A DNA stretch of 64,000 nucleotides from Teratosphaeria epicoccoides (GCA_021401465.1 JADDMT010000019.1:124001-188000); one strand, 5' to 3'. Positions 32,670 to 45,440 are shown, numbered from the stretch's first letter. Translations and numbers: made by a program. The notes: generated by a model from the letters alone, not told the origin.

Positions 32670-35600
32670 GATACCCTAGCGGGTAATCGTACGGCTCGGC
32701 TTGAAGCTAATCCTAGGAGCCCTGCTGCCTACTATGAAGTCCTTTTAGGGCAAAGGCGTAGCGGCTTAAGGCGCGTACAACATGCGCCTCTAACTCGCGG
32801 ACTCCTTAGGAGAAGTGCGCGAGACTAACGAAGTCTTCTACGCTGAAGACGTTCCTAATAAGGAGCTCCTACTCGGCCGCCCTTAGCGCTACAAGCAGGG
32901 AGTTGTTGTTAATAGAGCTACTAACAATTAGTTCTATGGCTCTATAGGCGAAGTTCCTATAGTAAGGATACGTAATACACATAGCTTCTACAAGGACATG
33001 AAGAAGGTCTAATACATGTATGTAGTCCGCATACAGAACGTCAAGGAAGACGTTACCCTTCTGCCTAAGTTAGAGGAATACGCTAATATTTTCGACGTAG
33101 AGGCTACGGCCTATGCCTAGGCCCTAGACGCGGAACATGCGATTAACGTCAAGGAGGGTTATAATCCTCCGCATTAACCTCTATACCCTATGTCGGAATC
33201 GTAGCTCGAAACACTTCGAGACTACCTCTACAAGGCGCAAAGAAACGCGTGGATCTGACGAAGCGACAGCGAGGCTAGAGTGTTAGTTATGTTCGTCCTA
33301 AAGAAGGATAACATACTCTGCCTATATGTTAACTATAGTAGCCTTAACGTAGTAACTTAGAAGAACCGCTACCCCCTACTACTTATTAGCGAGACGCTTA
33401 ACTGCCTTAGTCACGCCGCTATCTTCTAGTCTATCGACTTGAAGGACACCTACTACTAGATACTAATCTGAAAGGGTAACAAGTAGAAGACTACGTTCTA
33501 AACGTAGTATAGACACTTTAAGTATATAGTGATGCCGTTTAGCTTGACTAACATACTAGCGACGTTCTAAGCGTATATTAACTAGGCCCTAGCTAGCCTC
33601 GTTAACACCTACTACGTAGTATATTTAGACGATATACTAGTCTACTCTGACTCGAAGGAGGAGCATATTTAGCATCTAAGGATAGTACTCGAACGGCTCT
33701 ATAAGTTCGCTCTATATGCGAACCTAAAGAAGTGCTTATTCCTGACAGATAGGATTAAGTTTCTAGGATACATCGTCTTTACGGAAGGAGTCATTATAGA
33801 TAACTAAAGGGTTTCTGTAATTACGGAGTAGCTATAGCCGACTACCCTCTAAGAAGTATAGGTGTTCCTAGGATTTACTAACTTCTATTGCAGATTCATA
33901 TAATCCTACTCGAAGATCGTGGCTCCCCTTACGGCCCTCGTAAAGGGCGCGATTCAAGGAAAAAAGCTAGAGATAGTGCCTTAGGAGGAGGCTTAGAGTA
34001 AAGCTTTCTCTAAACTTAAAGTAGCTTTTTAAACTACGCCTATACTTTGGCACTTTAACCCTACTACGAAGATCCGAATAGAGACTAATGCTTTAAAATT
34101 CGTAATGGCCGCAATTATATCGTAGCTCTAGTTACATGAAGGTAGTACGTAATAGTACCTAATTACCTTCTAGTCGCGGAAGATTCAGGGCGCTAAGCTT
34201 AACTACAAAACTCACGACTAAGAGCTTTTAGCTATTATTAACAGCTTCAAGGAGTACTAACACTACCTTAAAGGCATAGCGTACCCTATTAAGGTACTTA
34301 CTAACTATAACAACCTTTGCGGCTTTATAGGCGTAAAGTAGCTAAGTAGTTAGCAAGCAAGGTAGGCGACTTTCCTCGCTAGCTTTGACTTCGTTATCTA
34401 GCATCGTTCTAGAAAGACGAATCTAGCTAATAGTCCTTCGCGACGACTAGACTATGACACTAGGGAGCAGGGTAACTAATAGCTTCTCCTTACGCTACAA
34501 ACGAAGCTTGTAGTTTAGAGTAGCGACCTGTTATTAGCTCCTCTTGTAGGTTGACTACAGGTCTAATAGGGCCTCATGGCCTCTGCTAGTGACGAACCCT
34601 CCTATCTAGCGGTTATAGCGACTATGTCTAGCTTGATCTGTGCGGTAGTTAACTAGCTTATATGTAGTAAGTATGCGATATCTAAAGAACCCTTTAAAGA
34701 GGTCTCGAGACTTATTTAGTAGTTACAAGAGCAAGAACTAGATTTAATCGATAAGGGTGTAGCCCTCTAGGACACTATAGGTAGTCTAAGGTACTAGACT
34801 AAGTTAGGCAACTTGTAGTACTTTGATAATAGGCTCTACGTACCTACTAACTACATACTCTGTTCGTAGCTCCTCTGTATTCATCATGACAATAAACTTG
34901 CGGGCCATTTTAGTACAGACAAGACAAACGCGCTTCTTAGGCGTAAATACTAGTAGCTAACGCTAGAACAGGATGTCTCTAACTATGTCAAATCCTGCTA
35001 GATGTGCTAGATTAGCAAATCTCGGCGCTATTACCCCTATAGTAATGCTTAGGCGCTCCTACTACTAGAGAGACTATAGCAAGACTTAACTATAGATTTT
35101 ATTACTAATTTACTGCTAGCAAAGTAGAGAGGCAATGTAGTTAATGCTGTCCTTATAGTAGTTAACTAATACTTGAAGATAAATGTCTTCATCCTATATA
35201 CAAAAAAGTGCACAAGTAGCAAGCTTGTGCGACTACTTTTTAATAAAGTCGTATAGCGCTTTAGTGTCCCCCGAAGCATCCTATTAGATCAAGGTTCTGT
35301 CTTTACTAGTAAATACTAGCAAGAATTTGTGTTTAAGGCGCGTGTTAAGTACCGCCTAAGTATAGCATTCTATCTACAGACTAATAGTTAGACTAAACGT
35401 ATAAACTAGACTCTTAAGCAGTACCTTTAGTACTACTACGCTAAGAACTAGGATGCCTAGGCTAACGTAATTCCTATGGCGGAATTTGCAGTTAATAATA
35501 GCATGTATGCTACTATGCGCATGTCGCTATTTTAGATCCTTTATAGCTTTAATCTATAGATATACCTAGAACTACCTTAGGACGAGTCTTCTAAGGAGAG

Positions 35601-36198
35601 GGTGCTAGCCGCTACGGAATTAGCGCGGCATATGCGCGAGGTACATTCAGTGCTAATAGAACACTAGAAAAAGGCCTTAGAATCCTAGATTAAACATAAT
35701 AACGCCTATGCTAAACTAATGTAGTATGTAGTTAGTACGAAGGTGTTACTATTAACGAAGAATCTTAAGCTGAAACTTCTAAGTAAGAAGATAACTCTAA
35801 GGTTCGTTAGACCCTTCTAGGTACGCGACATAATAGGCTCGTAGGCGTACCGGCTATTGTTACTATTGTCGTATCGTGTGCATGACGTCTTCTACGTATC
35901 TCTACTTAAACTATCGGTATAGCGCGAGGGCGACGAGCCTGCGGACCTAATGCTAGTAGCAGAAGAGAACGAAGAGTAGGAAGTCGAGAGTATTAAGGAC
36001 AGTATGTAGCGTAAAGGCGCAACGTACTATCTAGTGAAGTAGAAAGGATACCTACCTAAGTATACATAATAGGTTCTAGCCGAAGACTACAAGAACGCTC
36101 TAGAAGCTATTCGTGAATTCAAAGAGCAGAGGAGGCGTAAGCAGGGCTTAAGAAGATTAATTTGTAGGAAGATAAGAGTTTCAGAGCAGAATTCTTAA
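32670..36198 (+). pseudogene. gag-pol: B2 gag-pol, 3' fragment
   Basis: This continues the B2 frame after A2 and the second AACGT (32665-32669). It has RT with VVYLDDILVYS (near 33620), RNase H, integrase and chromodomain, and ends in TAA at 36196-36198. The two B2 fragments total 1436 + 3529 = 4965 nt, identical to B1 and B3. Ten bases after the stop the element is broken by A3, so the B2 antisense gene and 3' LTR are outside this window. Confidence 0.93.
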
Positions 36199-36207
36199 CA
36201 CATATAT

Positions 36208-36677
36208 TGTCATAAGGGTAGGTGCCGATAGCAGGAAGGTAACTAGGTGTTAGACTCGCAGAGCTGTGAAGAATATCGATAATAGCAATTGTCCTTATAA
36301 CTAACTATCCCCTAGAGAAAGGGAATTAAATTAAGCACGAAGCTCCTAACTGCCTGTCCTAAAGCTATCCCTATATACTAGAGAGATAGAGCAGCTCTGT
36401 TAGATCTGTTAACAGACCTAACAGATCCGTGTCTGTAGATCTATAGACTAACCCTATAGATCTAGGGGTCTATTATCCTGTAACAGATCCCTTCTCCCCT
36501 ATAGGCCTATAAATCTGTAGACTAACCCTATAGATCCGGGGATCTATCCTCACGTGACAGATCCTTTCTTCTATGACTATGCTTATGACTCATAGTACTC
36601 CTATAACTATACTATGACTCATAGTACTTAGGACCCTCACGATCCTGTAACTTATAGCACTCCTGACACTTATGACA
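36208..36677 (-). repeat. A3 3' LTR
   Basis: 470 bp, TGTCATAAG to TTATGACA. It carries two intact TGACTCA words (36586-36592 and 36615-36621) and the same hairpins as the A1 LTR. Confidence 0.94.
36586..36621. promoter_or_regulatory. Two TGACTCA (Gcn4/CPC1-type) sites in the A3 LTR
   Basis: TGACTCATAGTACT occurs twice, 29 bp apart, 137-172 bp upstream of the antisense gene ATG (36758). The repeat of the same word suggests a real bZIP-type control site for U3 or for the antisense gene. Confidence 0.45.
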
Positions 36678-36757
36678 CTATCCCCCTCTTAGCCTAGCTT
36701 GTCCCTAAGCTACCTTATTAGTACGGGGTTTCTCTTGTTATTTCCTTTTATGCCGTA

Positions 36758-37378
36758 ATGTCTTCTCTTTCTTTATTACTACCTTATGTCATCCTAGACA
36801 CAGACGCCCCTTTAACGTAGAAACGCAAACGCCGCGCGAATCGAATCTATCGTTAGGGCTAGGACAGCATGAAGTCCTATACTCGGTGTTAAGAGTTAAA
36901 GCTCGTTTGTTAGGTACACATTTCCTTAGGGAAATGTTCGTAATATCACTTTAGTAACTGTCGGAGTTACGACATAAAGGTAACAGAGGTCGAATAGAAG
37001 AAGTTAAGTGATTAGCGGAAAAGACTAATTGCCGATCTTGATTGTGCGAAGGCGGTCCTAGCCGAGGCTTCGCAGAAGATAATAGAGGCGTATGCAAAGG
37101 AGATACGTCTTCAAAAATAGTTAGACGCGGTTAACTAGGAGGTCGAGGATAGTCGCGCTCTCGAGGAGCGTGAGATTAGGGAGGATAAGGCCGAAGAATA
37201 GGCCCTCTCGCAGGCTAGGTTCCTTCTTGACCTAGATCCTTCGGCAGGTCTTGCTCTTAGTCCTACGACATAGAGTGTAATAGAGGGTTTCGCTAACGCC
37301 TCGTATTAGGGTTTCCTAGATAGCATAGTAGCCGAGCCGATTGACGGCGTCCTGCAGGAGTCTAGTCGTGGCTTATAA
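36758..37378 (+). pseudogene. A3 antisense accessory gene
   Basis: 621 nt, ATG 36758 to TAA 37376-37378 (TGA in A1 and A2), the third copy of the cysteine-cluster/coiled-coil gene. ATG position, length and the coiled coil (AEASQKIIEAYAKEIRLQK, EVEDSRALEEREIRED) are preserved. TAG stops interrupt it. The last codons overlap the A3 pol stop by 6 nt. Confidence 0.72.
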
Positions 37379-40300
37379 TCTTCTTCCTAGGTTCGTTCCT
37401 TTCTCGAAACTTCGTATCTTTTGCTAATAGTTTCGCAGATGTTCTAGGGGTTCCTAGGTGTTCTCGGTACTCCTATATCCTTCCCATTTTACTAAGTACT
37501 CTCGCTGTCTGTCCTGCTAGCGAGTGTTAACAATCTTCTTGACAGAGTACTTAGGTTCTTCTACTTCAGGGTTAAGTAGTAAGGGTTCCGTTTGCAGTGT
37601 AGTGTCTAGCGCTACTTGTTCTAGCAGAGAGACATAGAACACAGGGTGTATTCTTATCTGCTTAGGTAGCTGTAACTTAAAATTAACTAGTCCTTTCTTA
37701 GGCTTAATCCTGAATAGTCCTAGTTTTACAGCGTCTAGTTTTTTACTCGGCTTGTCCGATTTGATGTGACAGTAGAGGAGATACACTTTGTCCCCCTCCT
37801 TTAGAATTAGTCCCTTAATTCTCTTACGATTCGCGTACCGTGCTATGTTCTGCTAATAGAACTACAGGTCGAGTCGTGCTTCTATTTGTAGTCGGCGTAG
37901 ATGTTCTACTCGTCTAAGTGCTACTAGGTTTAGATTACTAGCTAAGATGTCCGGAATGTCTTCTATAGCTAATCTATATGCTATCTGAAAAGGCGAGAGT
38001 CCTGTCGACTCTGCTAGCGTACTATTATACGCGAGCTATGCTATTAGCAACAACTCTACCTAGTTGTTCTAGTCCCTATTCACATAGGATTAAAGGTACT
38101 ATTCTAACGTCTGATTTAGACGTTCTGTCTGTCTATCTGTCTAAGGGTAGAAGGAAGTACTTAGTCGATGTTTGACCTAGAATTGCCTTATTAGGGCTCT
38201 CTAGAAGTTAGAGGTAAACACGGATCCTCGATCCGTTACTAGGTCCTGTAGCATGCTGTGTAGTGCTACTACCCATTTAATAAAGACATACGCGATGTCT
38301 TTAGTCTTAAAGTCTTTGTAGTAAGGGATAAACTTCCTAAACTTAGTGAATTAGTCGACTACTACTATGATCCTGTCGAAGAACTCATTAGTCGCAGGTT
38401 CTCTCGACTAAGGTAGTTTAACAATGAAGTCTATAGCGAGCGATTCCTATAGCCGTTAAGGTACCTTAAGTAGTCGTAGTAGCCTATACGGTTTATGACG
38501 GTCGTGCTTACTTCGTTAGCAAGTTACACATTAACGGACGTAGTCCTCGATTGCCTTGCTTATCCTAGGGAAGTAATATTTTTATCGGAGAATTTGCTTC
38601 ATTTTAGACACCCCTAGGTGTCCTGCCTGAGGTACGTCATGTCAGAGGCGTAGTAGCTCTAATTGTAAGGACGTTAGCATGTATACTAATCCTTAAAACA
38701 GAAGGATTCTGTCTTCGTCTTCCTAATCCTCCTGTCTATTCATGTCGTCGCGGACAGCGAGTGCAGTTAGGTCGTAGACTAGCGCGTTCTTTAGGTCGTC
38801 CTAAAATTCACTAGTCTATATAACAGTTGTAGCCGCAAGTTAGTTAACTCCTAGCATGCTATCGCTATTTTCCTAGAGAATAGCGTGTTTCTCCCGCTTC
38901 ATGCCCTTCATGTAGTTAGTCTGGCGGCTAAGTGCATCGGCGCGCGCGTTATCGGTCCCCTTGCGATAGACGATCTTGCAGTTAAAGCTAGAGAGCTCCT
39001 TACTCTACCGAACCTGTCGTTAGTTTAACTCTTTTGTCATTATAAAGTATTGCAAGTTCTTATAGTCTGTGTAGACTGTAACCTAGTGCTTAGAACCTTC
39101 TAAGTAGACTCGCTAGGCCTTGTAGGCGTCTACTATAGCTAGAAGTTCTTTGTTGTAGATGTCATATTAGAGTTTAGGTCCAGATAATTTCCTCGAGTAG
39201 TAGGCGACTAGCTGTAGTCGTCTACTTGGTCCTAGTTAACTCAAGCATGCCCTAAGTACTACGTTAGAGGCATCTGTTTTGACCGTGATAGGCTTATCTA
39301 GGTCGAATACAAGTAAGATTAGCTGATCTGTAAATTGTCGCTTAAGTTCCTTAAAGGCATTTCGTTAGGCGTCGTCCTACATGAATAGTGTATCCTTCGT
39401 AGTAAGAGTCGTAAGTAGTGCTATAATCTTCGAATAGTTTGCCACAAATCTTCGGTAGAGGTTAGCGAATCTAAGGAAGGACTATACTTCCTTAACATTA
39501 GTTAGCGTAGGCTACTCTTTTACGACTTAGACTTTTTTAGTGTCTATCTTGATTCTATTCTATGCTACTACGTAGCTAAGGAATTGTACTTCCTGCTTGT
39601 GAAACTCGCTCTTCTAAGGCTTAACCTTTAACTAGTAATCCTAGAGTTTCTAAAGTACCTTACGTACATAAGTCCTATGTTCTTTAATCGTCCGTAAGTA
39701 GATAAGGATGTCGTCTAGGTATACAACTACAAAGACGTTAAGGTCCTCTCGTAGCACGTTATTAATAAATGCCTACTATGTAGCTAGGGCATTTGTTAAC
39801 CTAAATAGCATAACTATGTACTTGTAGTGTCTAAACCTAGTTTAGAACGTAGTCTTCTATTCTTCGCCTTCCTTAATTCGAATTCGGTTATACACTCTAG
39901 GTATGTCAAACTTCGAGAACTATATTGCTCCTTGTAGGCAGTCCTACAATTCTGAGAGCAAAGGAAGTAGATAACTATTCTTTATCATGATGTCGTTTAA
40001 TCTATAATAATCTACGTAGAGTCGCTAGTAATCTTCCCCCTTAGGCACAAACAGGATCAGATATCCGGCTAGGGACTACGACTCGCGGATAAAGCCTTTC
40101 TAGAGGTTGTCTTCAAGGTATTTCCGGAGAATCTCTAGTTTCGCTACTAACAACAGGCGAACTAATTGCTTCGTTAGTGTCTTGCTAGGGAGTAAGGGTA
40201 TCCCGTAGTCCTACTCCTAGTGTTCTAGCAGAGCTTCTTAGTCGGGTTCTTCCTTGAAAAGAGTAGCGAACTCTTTATACTTATTAGGAACTATGAATTC

Positions 40301-40822
40301 GACCTTGACTTCCGATTGCGTTGCTTTGACCTATAGGACGTGTACTTCCTATTCTAGATCCTTAATAGCGGCTACTATCTCGCTTGAAGTCATAGCACAT
40401 ATTTCGATCTTACCTAGTACGTCGTGTACTACAGGTAGAGGTATCGATTTTAAGAGTTCTAGGAACTAGATCCTCTCATTCTTCTAGTCGAGATAGGGGT
40501 TAGCGTTTCTTAGCCATGGCAACCCTAGTACTACATCCGAGCCTAGTAACTCCGTGATGTTAAACTAGAGCATCTCTTAGTAGCGTCCTATCTGCAGAGG
40601 TATCATCTTAGTCTCTTCGTCAACTACTCCTTAGTTGTACGTGACTAGCTTTCTATTAATTGCTTGTAGTAAGAAAGCATTCGTTTTTGCCTGTAGCTTT
40701 ATCCTAGCTATCCTGGCGAACTTAGGCGTCATGAAGATTCTAGTATATCCTGAATCTATTAAGGCCCTAGCTAGCGTCCCGTTAATGTGCACCTATACTC
40801 TAAGGTTGTTCGCGTATCTGGC
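37373..40822 (-). pseudogene. pol: A3 pol: protease to chromodomain
   Basis: Collinear with A1 and A2: protease VHINET codon at 40792, RT box near 39720, stop at 37375-37373. The C-terminal block (37517-37786) is open and contains GLFRIKPKKG, HPVFYVSLLEQV and KYSVKKIVNT. RIP stops elsewhere. Confidence 0.92.
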
Positions 40823-41653
40823 GCCGATCGCGGCACATCGTTACAGCCTTGTCTAGTCTGTCTGTAGGTCTAATTCTAGCGGACCTTGTCGTTTCCTAAA
40901 TAACTGTCTTCACGGACTAGTTCAGGGATCGTATAGTCTCGGCTTCTTCTCTGAGCGTTACTGTTCTCTAGCCTAAGAGGTCGTTCTCGCCCTTAGCCTC
41001 GCTGTTCCTGCGCGTTTCTTACGTACTCTATCTTTAAGTAGTAGACTTAGAGTCGTAGCGCTTGTGAAATCTGAATACCTTCGTAGGTTAGGTAGCCTCC
41101 CTAGGGCGTAAACTCTACCCTAAACAGTACAATTTCTTAGACAACTTTCTGATGCGCGTGAGGTTAAGCTACGACTAGTAGTCTCCTTAGGTGTCGTCGT
41201 ATGCGGTCGGCTAGTTCGTCATACTAAAGCTAGTCGACATGTTGTACTCTATTAATCTATAGGCAAGCCTAAGCCTACTAGTTCTGTATAATTCGGATAA
41301 TATTAAGTCCGATGTCATGTAGCGGCATAGCCTATCGCTCTATGCTCTTGTCTTCCTCAGAATCAGGAATGACAGCTTCGACAATCTCGTAGTTGTCGTC
41401 CGAACCTTCTTCTTTTTCTTCTAGCTCCTGTTACCTGAGGATTGTCGTACTAGAAGGTGTACCCCTTAGCGCACAGATTAACTATGCCTTGTTTCGGCTA
41501 GGGTACTATCTAGAACTATCTTTATCACTCATGTGAATTCGACAATTGTCGTCATAGCACGTAGTCTAAGTAAGTGCGGCATAGTCTAGTTCTCGAGTAG
41601 CGGCGGCCTTTTACTTAGGTGCCGTTGTTGTTGCGCGAGCCTGCTCTATCCTA
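40800..41653 (-). pseudogene. gag: A3 gag, 3' part only
   Basis: The C-terminal part of gag, including the acidic Glu-rich stretch (near 41415), is cut by element P at 41653. A2 continues past this point with GGCGGCTCTTGTCG, absent here. Confidence 0.8.
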
Positions 41654-41900
41654 CGTCACGAAAATCAAGGCCCTAAGTAGACTAAGTAACTTGTGTTCTA
41701 TAGCTTACTTACCTACTCGTCTAACTTGGCCTGCTCGTATATACCCCCGAGAAACTTGGCCCCTCCTAAGCTACTCGTGTTACGGACGCGAGTAGCTTAG
41801 AGTACAAGAGTGCTATTAGTAAGTAACTTACTCCTAGTAGTATACTAGCGGCAAGTAGCTCGGGCACGCGAGCCAAGCTACTTAAATCAAAACAATTTGC
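41654..41900. repeat. Left subterminal region of P with inverted repeats
   Basis: It contains a perfect inverted repeat with 12-base arms CTAAGCTACTCG / CGAGTAGCTTAG (41766-41800), a second one AAGTAGCT / AGCTACTT (41853-41883), three CTTGGC-type words and the first copy of the spacer motif. Dense subterminal repeats are typical of CACTA-type elements, where they bind transposase. Confidence 0.6.
41834..41853 (+). repeat. P spacer motif, copy 1
   Basis: CTAGTAGTATACTAGCGGCA. Consensus GCTAGTAGTATRCTAGCGGC, an interrupted palindrome with arms GCTAGTA / TACTAGC around GTA. Confidence 0.7.
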
Positions 41901-41920
41901 ATGTAATAGACGTTAAAGTC

Positions 41921-42295
41921 ATGATTTTAGTTAATACTACAAATCTTGTTATTGTCGCACTATGCTCTTTTACTATTAACACTAAATCTGACGTACAACG
42001 CAGGTCAAGCAGATTTGCTAACACTAAACACATATACAGCTTAAACGCAGCTTTCATAACGCCTCTTAAATTTAAGCAAGCTGCTATATCTGACTTGCGC
42101 CTTACGCCTGAAGACCTTAATTAGTATAGCTAGTAACAAATGCATAGCTACTACATACTATCTACACATCCTGTATTAGCTCTTACATATGACTCTTTTA
42201 CTCGCCCTTATCCTCTATTCCGTTCTACTAGCTTACCTTTACTACTAACGACTCTCCTAAAGCGCTACTATTTCGCCCCTCCTGTAGCTTCTTAA
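41921..42295 (+). pseudogene. Small unidentified frame at the left end of P
   Basis: ATG 41921 to TAA 42293-42295, 124 codons, open up to 42124 and then with a few TAG/TAA. The stretch keeps more CA and TG words than its surroundings, so it looks less affected by RIP. No known motif was seen. It could also be chance, since the region is AT-rich. Confidence 0.3.
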
Positions 42296-42561
42296 AGGTC
42301 GCATCATTAAAGACCTTGTCGCTATAGCCCTTAATCTGCTCTAACAAGGTCGAGTCCTTAAATGCCATGTGCTACTACATCTAACTATCCCTTAACTTAG
42401 TGTTGCTAAGCGTATCCTCTACCTTCTCTACAACGTTCGACTAGTTGCTTATAAGGTCAAACTAATCGAGCAGAGCGCATGCTATGCTACATCACGACCG
42501 TTAGCTAATGTATACCCTGTAGCTACTAAACTACTACTAGTACCTCCTATTAATATTGAAG

Positions 42562-42605
42562 TGCTAGTAGTATGTTAGTAGCATAACGCTAGTATACTAC
42601 TAGCA
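42562..42605. repeat. P spacer motif, copies 2 and 3 (head to head)
   Basis: Plus-strand copy at 42562-42583 (with TATGTTAG in the core) and inverted copy at 42587-42605 are separated by a few bases, so the pair can fold back on itself. Confidence 0.65.
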
Positions 42606-43048
42606 TACTTACCTAGCATTTTTTGCCTCTGCCTCTAGTAAAGCTTAGCTCCTACTGTCGCCTTAGTCTTTGTTCTTCGTAGTTAAGCTTCGTGTCCTAT
42701 AGCTATCATCATTAACTACGCCGCTACATAGAGTTAATAATTATACTTACTATATGCCCGCTCTAGTAAGTCTTTACGTTTCGCCTCTCGCTAGAGCTAC
42801 GCTAGTATTTATCTGTTGTTAGCACGGTTTAGTCGATATATAAGTCCCCTCGCCTATACCGCTTGTCTATACTAGTCACAATTAACCGCCTACTCCGTAG
42901 CTTAGGCCTCTCGCTACTTCCGCCTCGTTAGCGATAGCTAGCCCTCACGACGCGCTAAGGCTACTAACCTTTCATCTTGCGTGTGTCTAGGTCGGGGCTT
43001 ATTAACTATAGTAGCTTTCGTACTAGACAAGTACATGTTAGCAATCAT
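42580..43048 (-). pseudogene. Unidentified basic protein gene in P
   Basis: Minus-strand frame from ATG 43048-43046 (MIANMYLSSTKATIVNK) with about 150 codons and RIP-type stops. It is strongly Arg/Lys/Gln-rich (ERLVALARREG, RGLIYRLNRANNR, REAKRKDLLERAYSKYN). It may be a separate gene or the last exon of the gene at 43300-44947. I do not recognise it. Confidence 0.35.
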
Positions 43049-43299
43049 GGCCGTGATGTTAGACGAGAAACTAACCTCGTTGTCACAACACTGTCGTGTA
43101 GTATGTCCTGCGTCAATAGCTCCTCTAGTCCCTATATCGGCTAGTCGTCACTGTCATAATTGCTTGCCTTACTACCATAGTCACTAACATTTGCCCTTTC
43201 GCTATTATGGCCCTCGCTCCCTCTGTTAGTGTCCGCTTAAACATCCGCTACATGCTTACGAACGCCTACTATTAATGACATTAAGGCCTGGCTTGATCC

Positions 43300-44947
43300 T
43301 CGTGTCAGGCTAACACTACGCTAACCTAACAATTGCGTACGACCTAGTAGAAGTTAGCACAGGCCCTCTTGACGATGTCTCCTACGTACTATTCTCGCGT
43401 AGCGCCTTTTGCCTCTACAAGTCCTCGTATTCCCTCTCTAAGCCTGTCATGCTACGATCCTTCTTAATAGCTAGGGCCGCCTACACTAGTAGTGCTGTCT
43501 TGCCTTTGTCCTCCCCCCCTAATATACGTGCCATGATAGTCGCCATGATGACCTCTTGTCTGTTAGCATCAAGCTCTTCCTAATACTTTTTCTTCCCCTC
43601 GAAGATATCATCGATATTAACACTACTAACCGGAACCTATCTCGTCTTACTAGCCTTCGTCTTAAACTCTAAAGGGCTATTTCTGATCTAGGCTAGTAGG
43701 TATGTAATAGTAGCATACACGCTATTTAACATGAAAGCGTTTACCTCGCGTGACTCTAAAGGATTCCATGCTAGTTTCTAATTAGACTAGAAGAACGCCT
43801 TCTTCATACAAAAGATCACGAGCGGGCTTAGAAACCTCTAGTCCTGTAACATGTTAGCGCTTTCGACGACATCTAAGCCTTCTCTCCTTACCTCTTCTTC
43901 GTTCTTACATTCGAATCTGCTTTCTATTAACATGTCCGCAGCCTAGTCCTTTAAACCCTGCTTATCGTCTACCTTGCTAGACTATGCGAGTATAGCTTCT
44001 CTGACCATATTCGTGTAGTTGTTACGACACTAACGTAACCTCTGCCTTATCTACGCCCCTAATATTAGCACCTCCTTATAGGACCTACGTAGGTACTTAT
44101 AGTATCTAAATCTACGTCGTCTAGCCTCGAGCTAACTCGACCTTTTATCCCTAGCATATTACGCGCTACGAGCTACTAGTCCATTACAATACGCTTACAA
44201 CTCGGCTAGTAAGTAGGAGCTATAGGGTATAGCATAGAAATGCCCTTCCGCCCTTGTGAAGCGTCTATCTACAAGAGTTCTTAGACTTTAACAAGCAAAG
44301 GCTCGATTAACTTGTCTTTATGCATAGGAGGGCTACTACGTATATCTTCGCTACTAGAGTAGTCATATCCTTAGTCGGAGTTTGTAGTCTAGCTACTATT
44401 ATGGCCTCGACAGCTACTTGACTAGCTCCCGGACTGACTTTGACTAACTATCGCCCTAGCGGCTACGAGACTCGCTGTTACGGTAGTTTTGACTGCTGCT
44501 GTCGCTCCCGTGATTAGTAGGTCGGCTGTCATAACAGCCTCGACAGATGCTTGGCTACTATGTCTTTACCCTGTTACTCTTAGGTTTGCTACTATCTTGT
44601 CGCGCGTCGCGAGATAATAACCGAGGCCTCTTATACGGCTAATTCCGCCTTAGCGGTAAGGATAACCGCTTATGCGTCTAGTCTCTTCGTGACTAGTATG
44701 TCGTCGTCTGTATGCATGTTAGCATAGCCGCTATATGCAGGTAGCTTCTTACATTAGTCGCCTTTGTATAGGCTTTAGGCACTATAAAATCCTCATGCTC
44801 CTAGTTAGCTATCTCCTTATTGCTGTCGTCTACACCATCGCTATTATTGCTTAGTAGGTCTTCTAAATCATTCGCTAGATCGTAATTCGAACTGCCGCTA
44901 GATGACGCGGAACGTAACCTCTGTTATCTGTCTTTCTTTAAAGGCAT
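43300..44947 (-). pseudogene. Unidentified gene in P with a possible DUF6532-like region
   Basis: The minus-strand coding trace starts MPLKKDR at 44947, with a Ser-rich and acidic N-terminus (SASSSGSSNYDLANDLEDLL). After at least one frame change, a readable block follows at about 44240-43500: YTNMVREAILA, then LIESRFECKNEEEV, then FLSPLVIFCMKKAFF and NAFMLNSVYATITYLL. The order (helical domain, then hP.I...FF, then a hydrophobic helix) reminds me of the fungal DUF6532 family, but this is from memory and weak. It continues EGKKKYxEELDANRQEVI and ends near 43310. A Ser-rich linker (44400-44560) separates the two parts. Confidence 0.45.
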
Positions 44948-45440
44948 AATTAAAGACAGACGCGACTTAAAGGATTAGCAGAGAACAGAGCGCAGTATAT
45001 CCTTCTTAGTCATGTAGGTCTAGTAGCATGTTAGTAAAGGATAATATACTGCATGTAAATATGCACATACTACGAGTTACTGTCTAATGTAGCTACGTAG
45101 AGTCTATTAATGCAGAAGAAAGAGAGGACGCAATGTTTATAGTATCTTGTGACACGCAAGTGTCATCTAAATTCGGCTACCCCTGAAACTGCGGCGGCGG
45201 TACTTTTAGCTTGCTAGCGGTATGCTATTAAAATACTGCTAGTAGAAATAGCCTCGGTTAGCATTGATTCTTCATTTATAGCTAGTATAGGTACTACGAA
45301 ACATCCGCGCTATATAGCATGTCTGCCTGTATGACATAGCTAGACTACTACTACTACGAAGCGCCTGCTAAAAGCACTAGTTATGTGCAAAACACATCGA
45401 TAGGTACACTAGCATTCTACGCGATCTATACACTAAAAAG
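44948..45440. other. Spacer in P
   Basis: No supported gene. It contains a degenerate piece of the spacer motif (TGCTAGCGGTATGCTA, then CTGCTAGTAG, at 45212-45246). It separates two minus-strand gene traces and should hold the promoter of the gene starting at 44947. Confidence 0.4.

Larger units (their letters stand above)
36208..41653 (-). mobile_element. Chromodomain Ty3/gypsy element A3, interrupted by element P
   Basis: This minus-strand family A element is inserted 10 bp after the B2 gag-pol stop. Its 3' LTR, antisense gene, pol and the 3' half of gag are present. Homology to A2 stops at 41653, in the middle of gag, where element P begins. The rest of A3 and its 5' LTR should lie beyond the window. 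The left flank ends TATAT, the presumed target copy. Confidence 0.92.
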
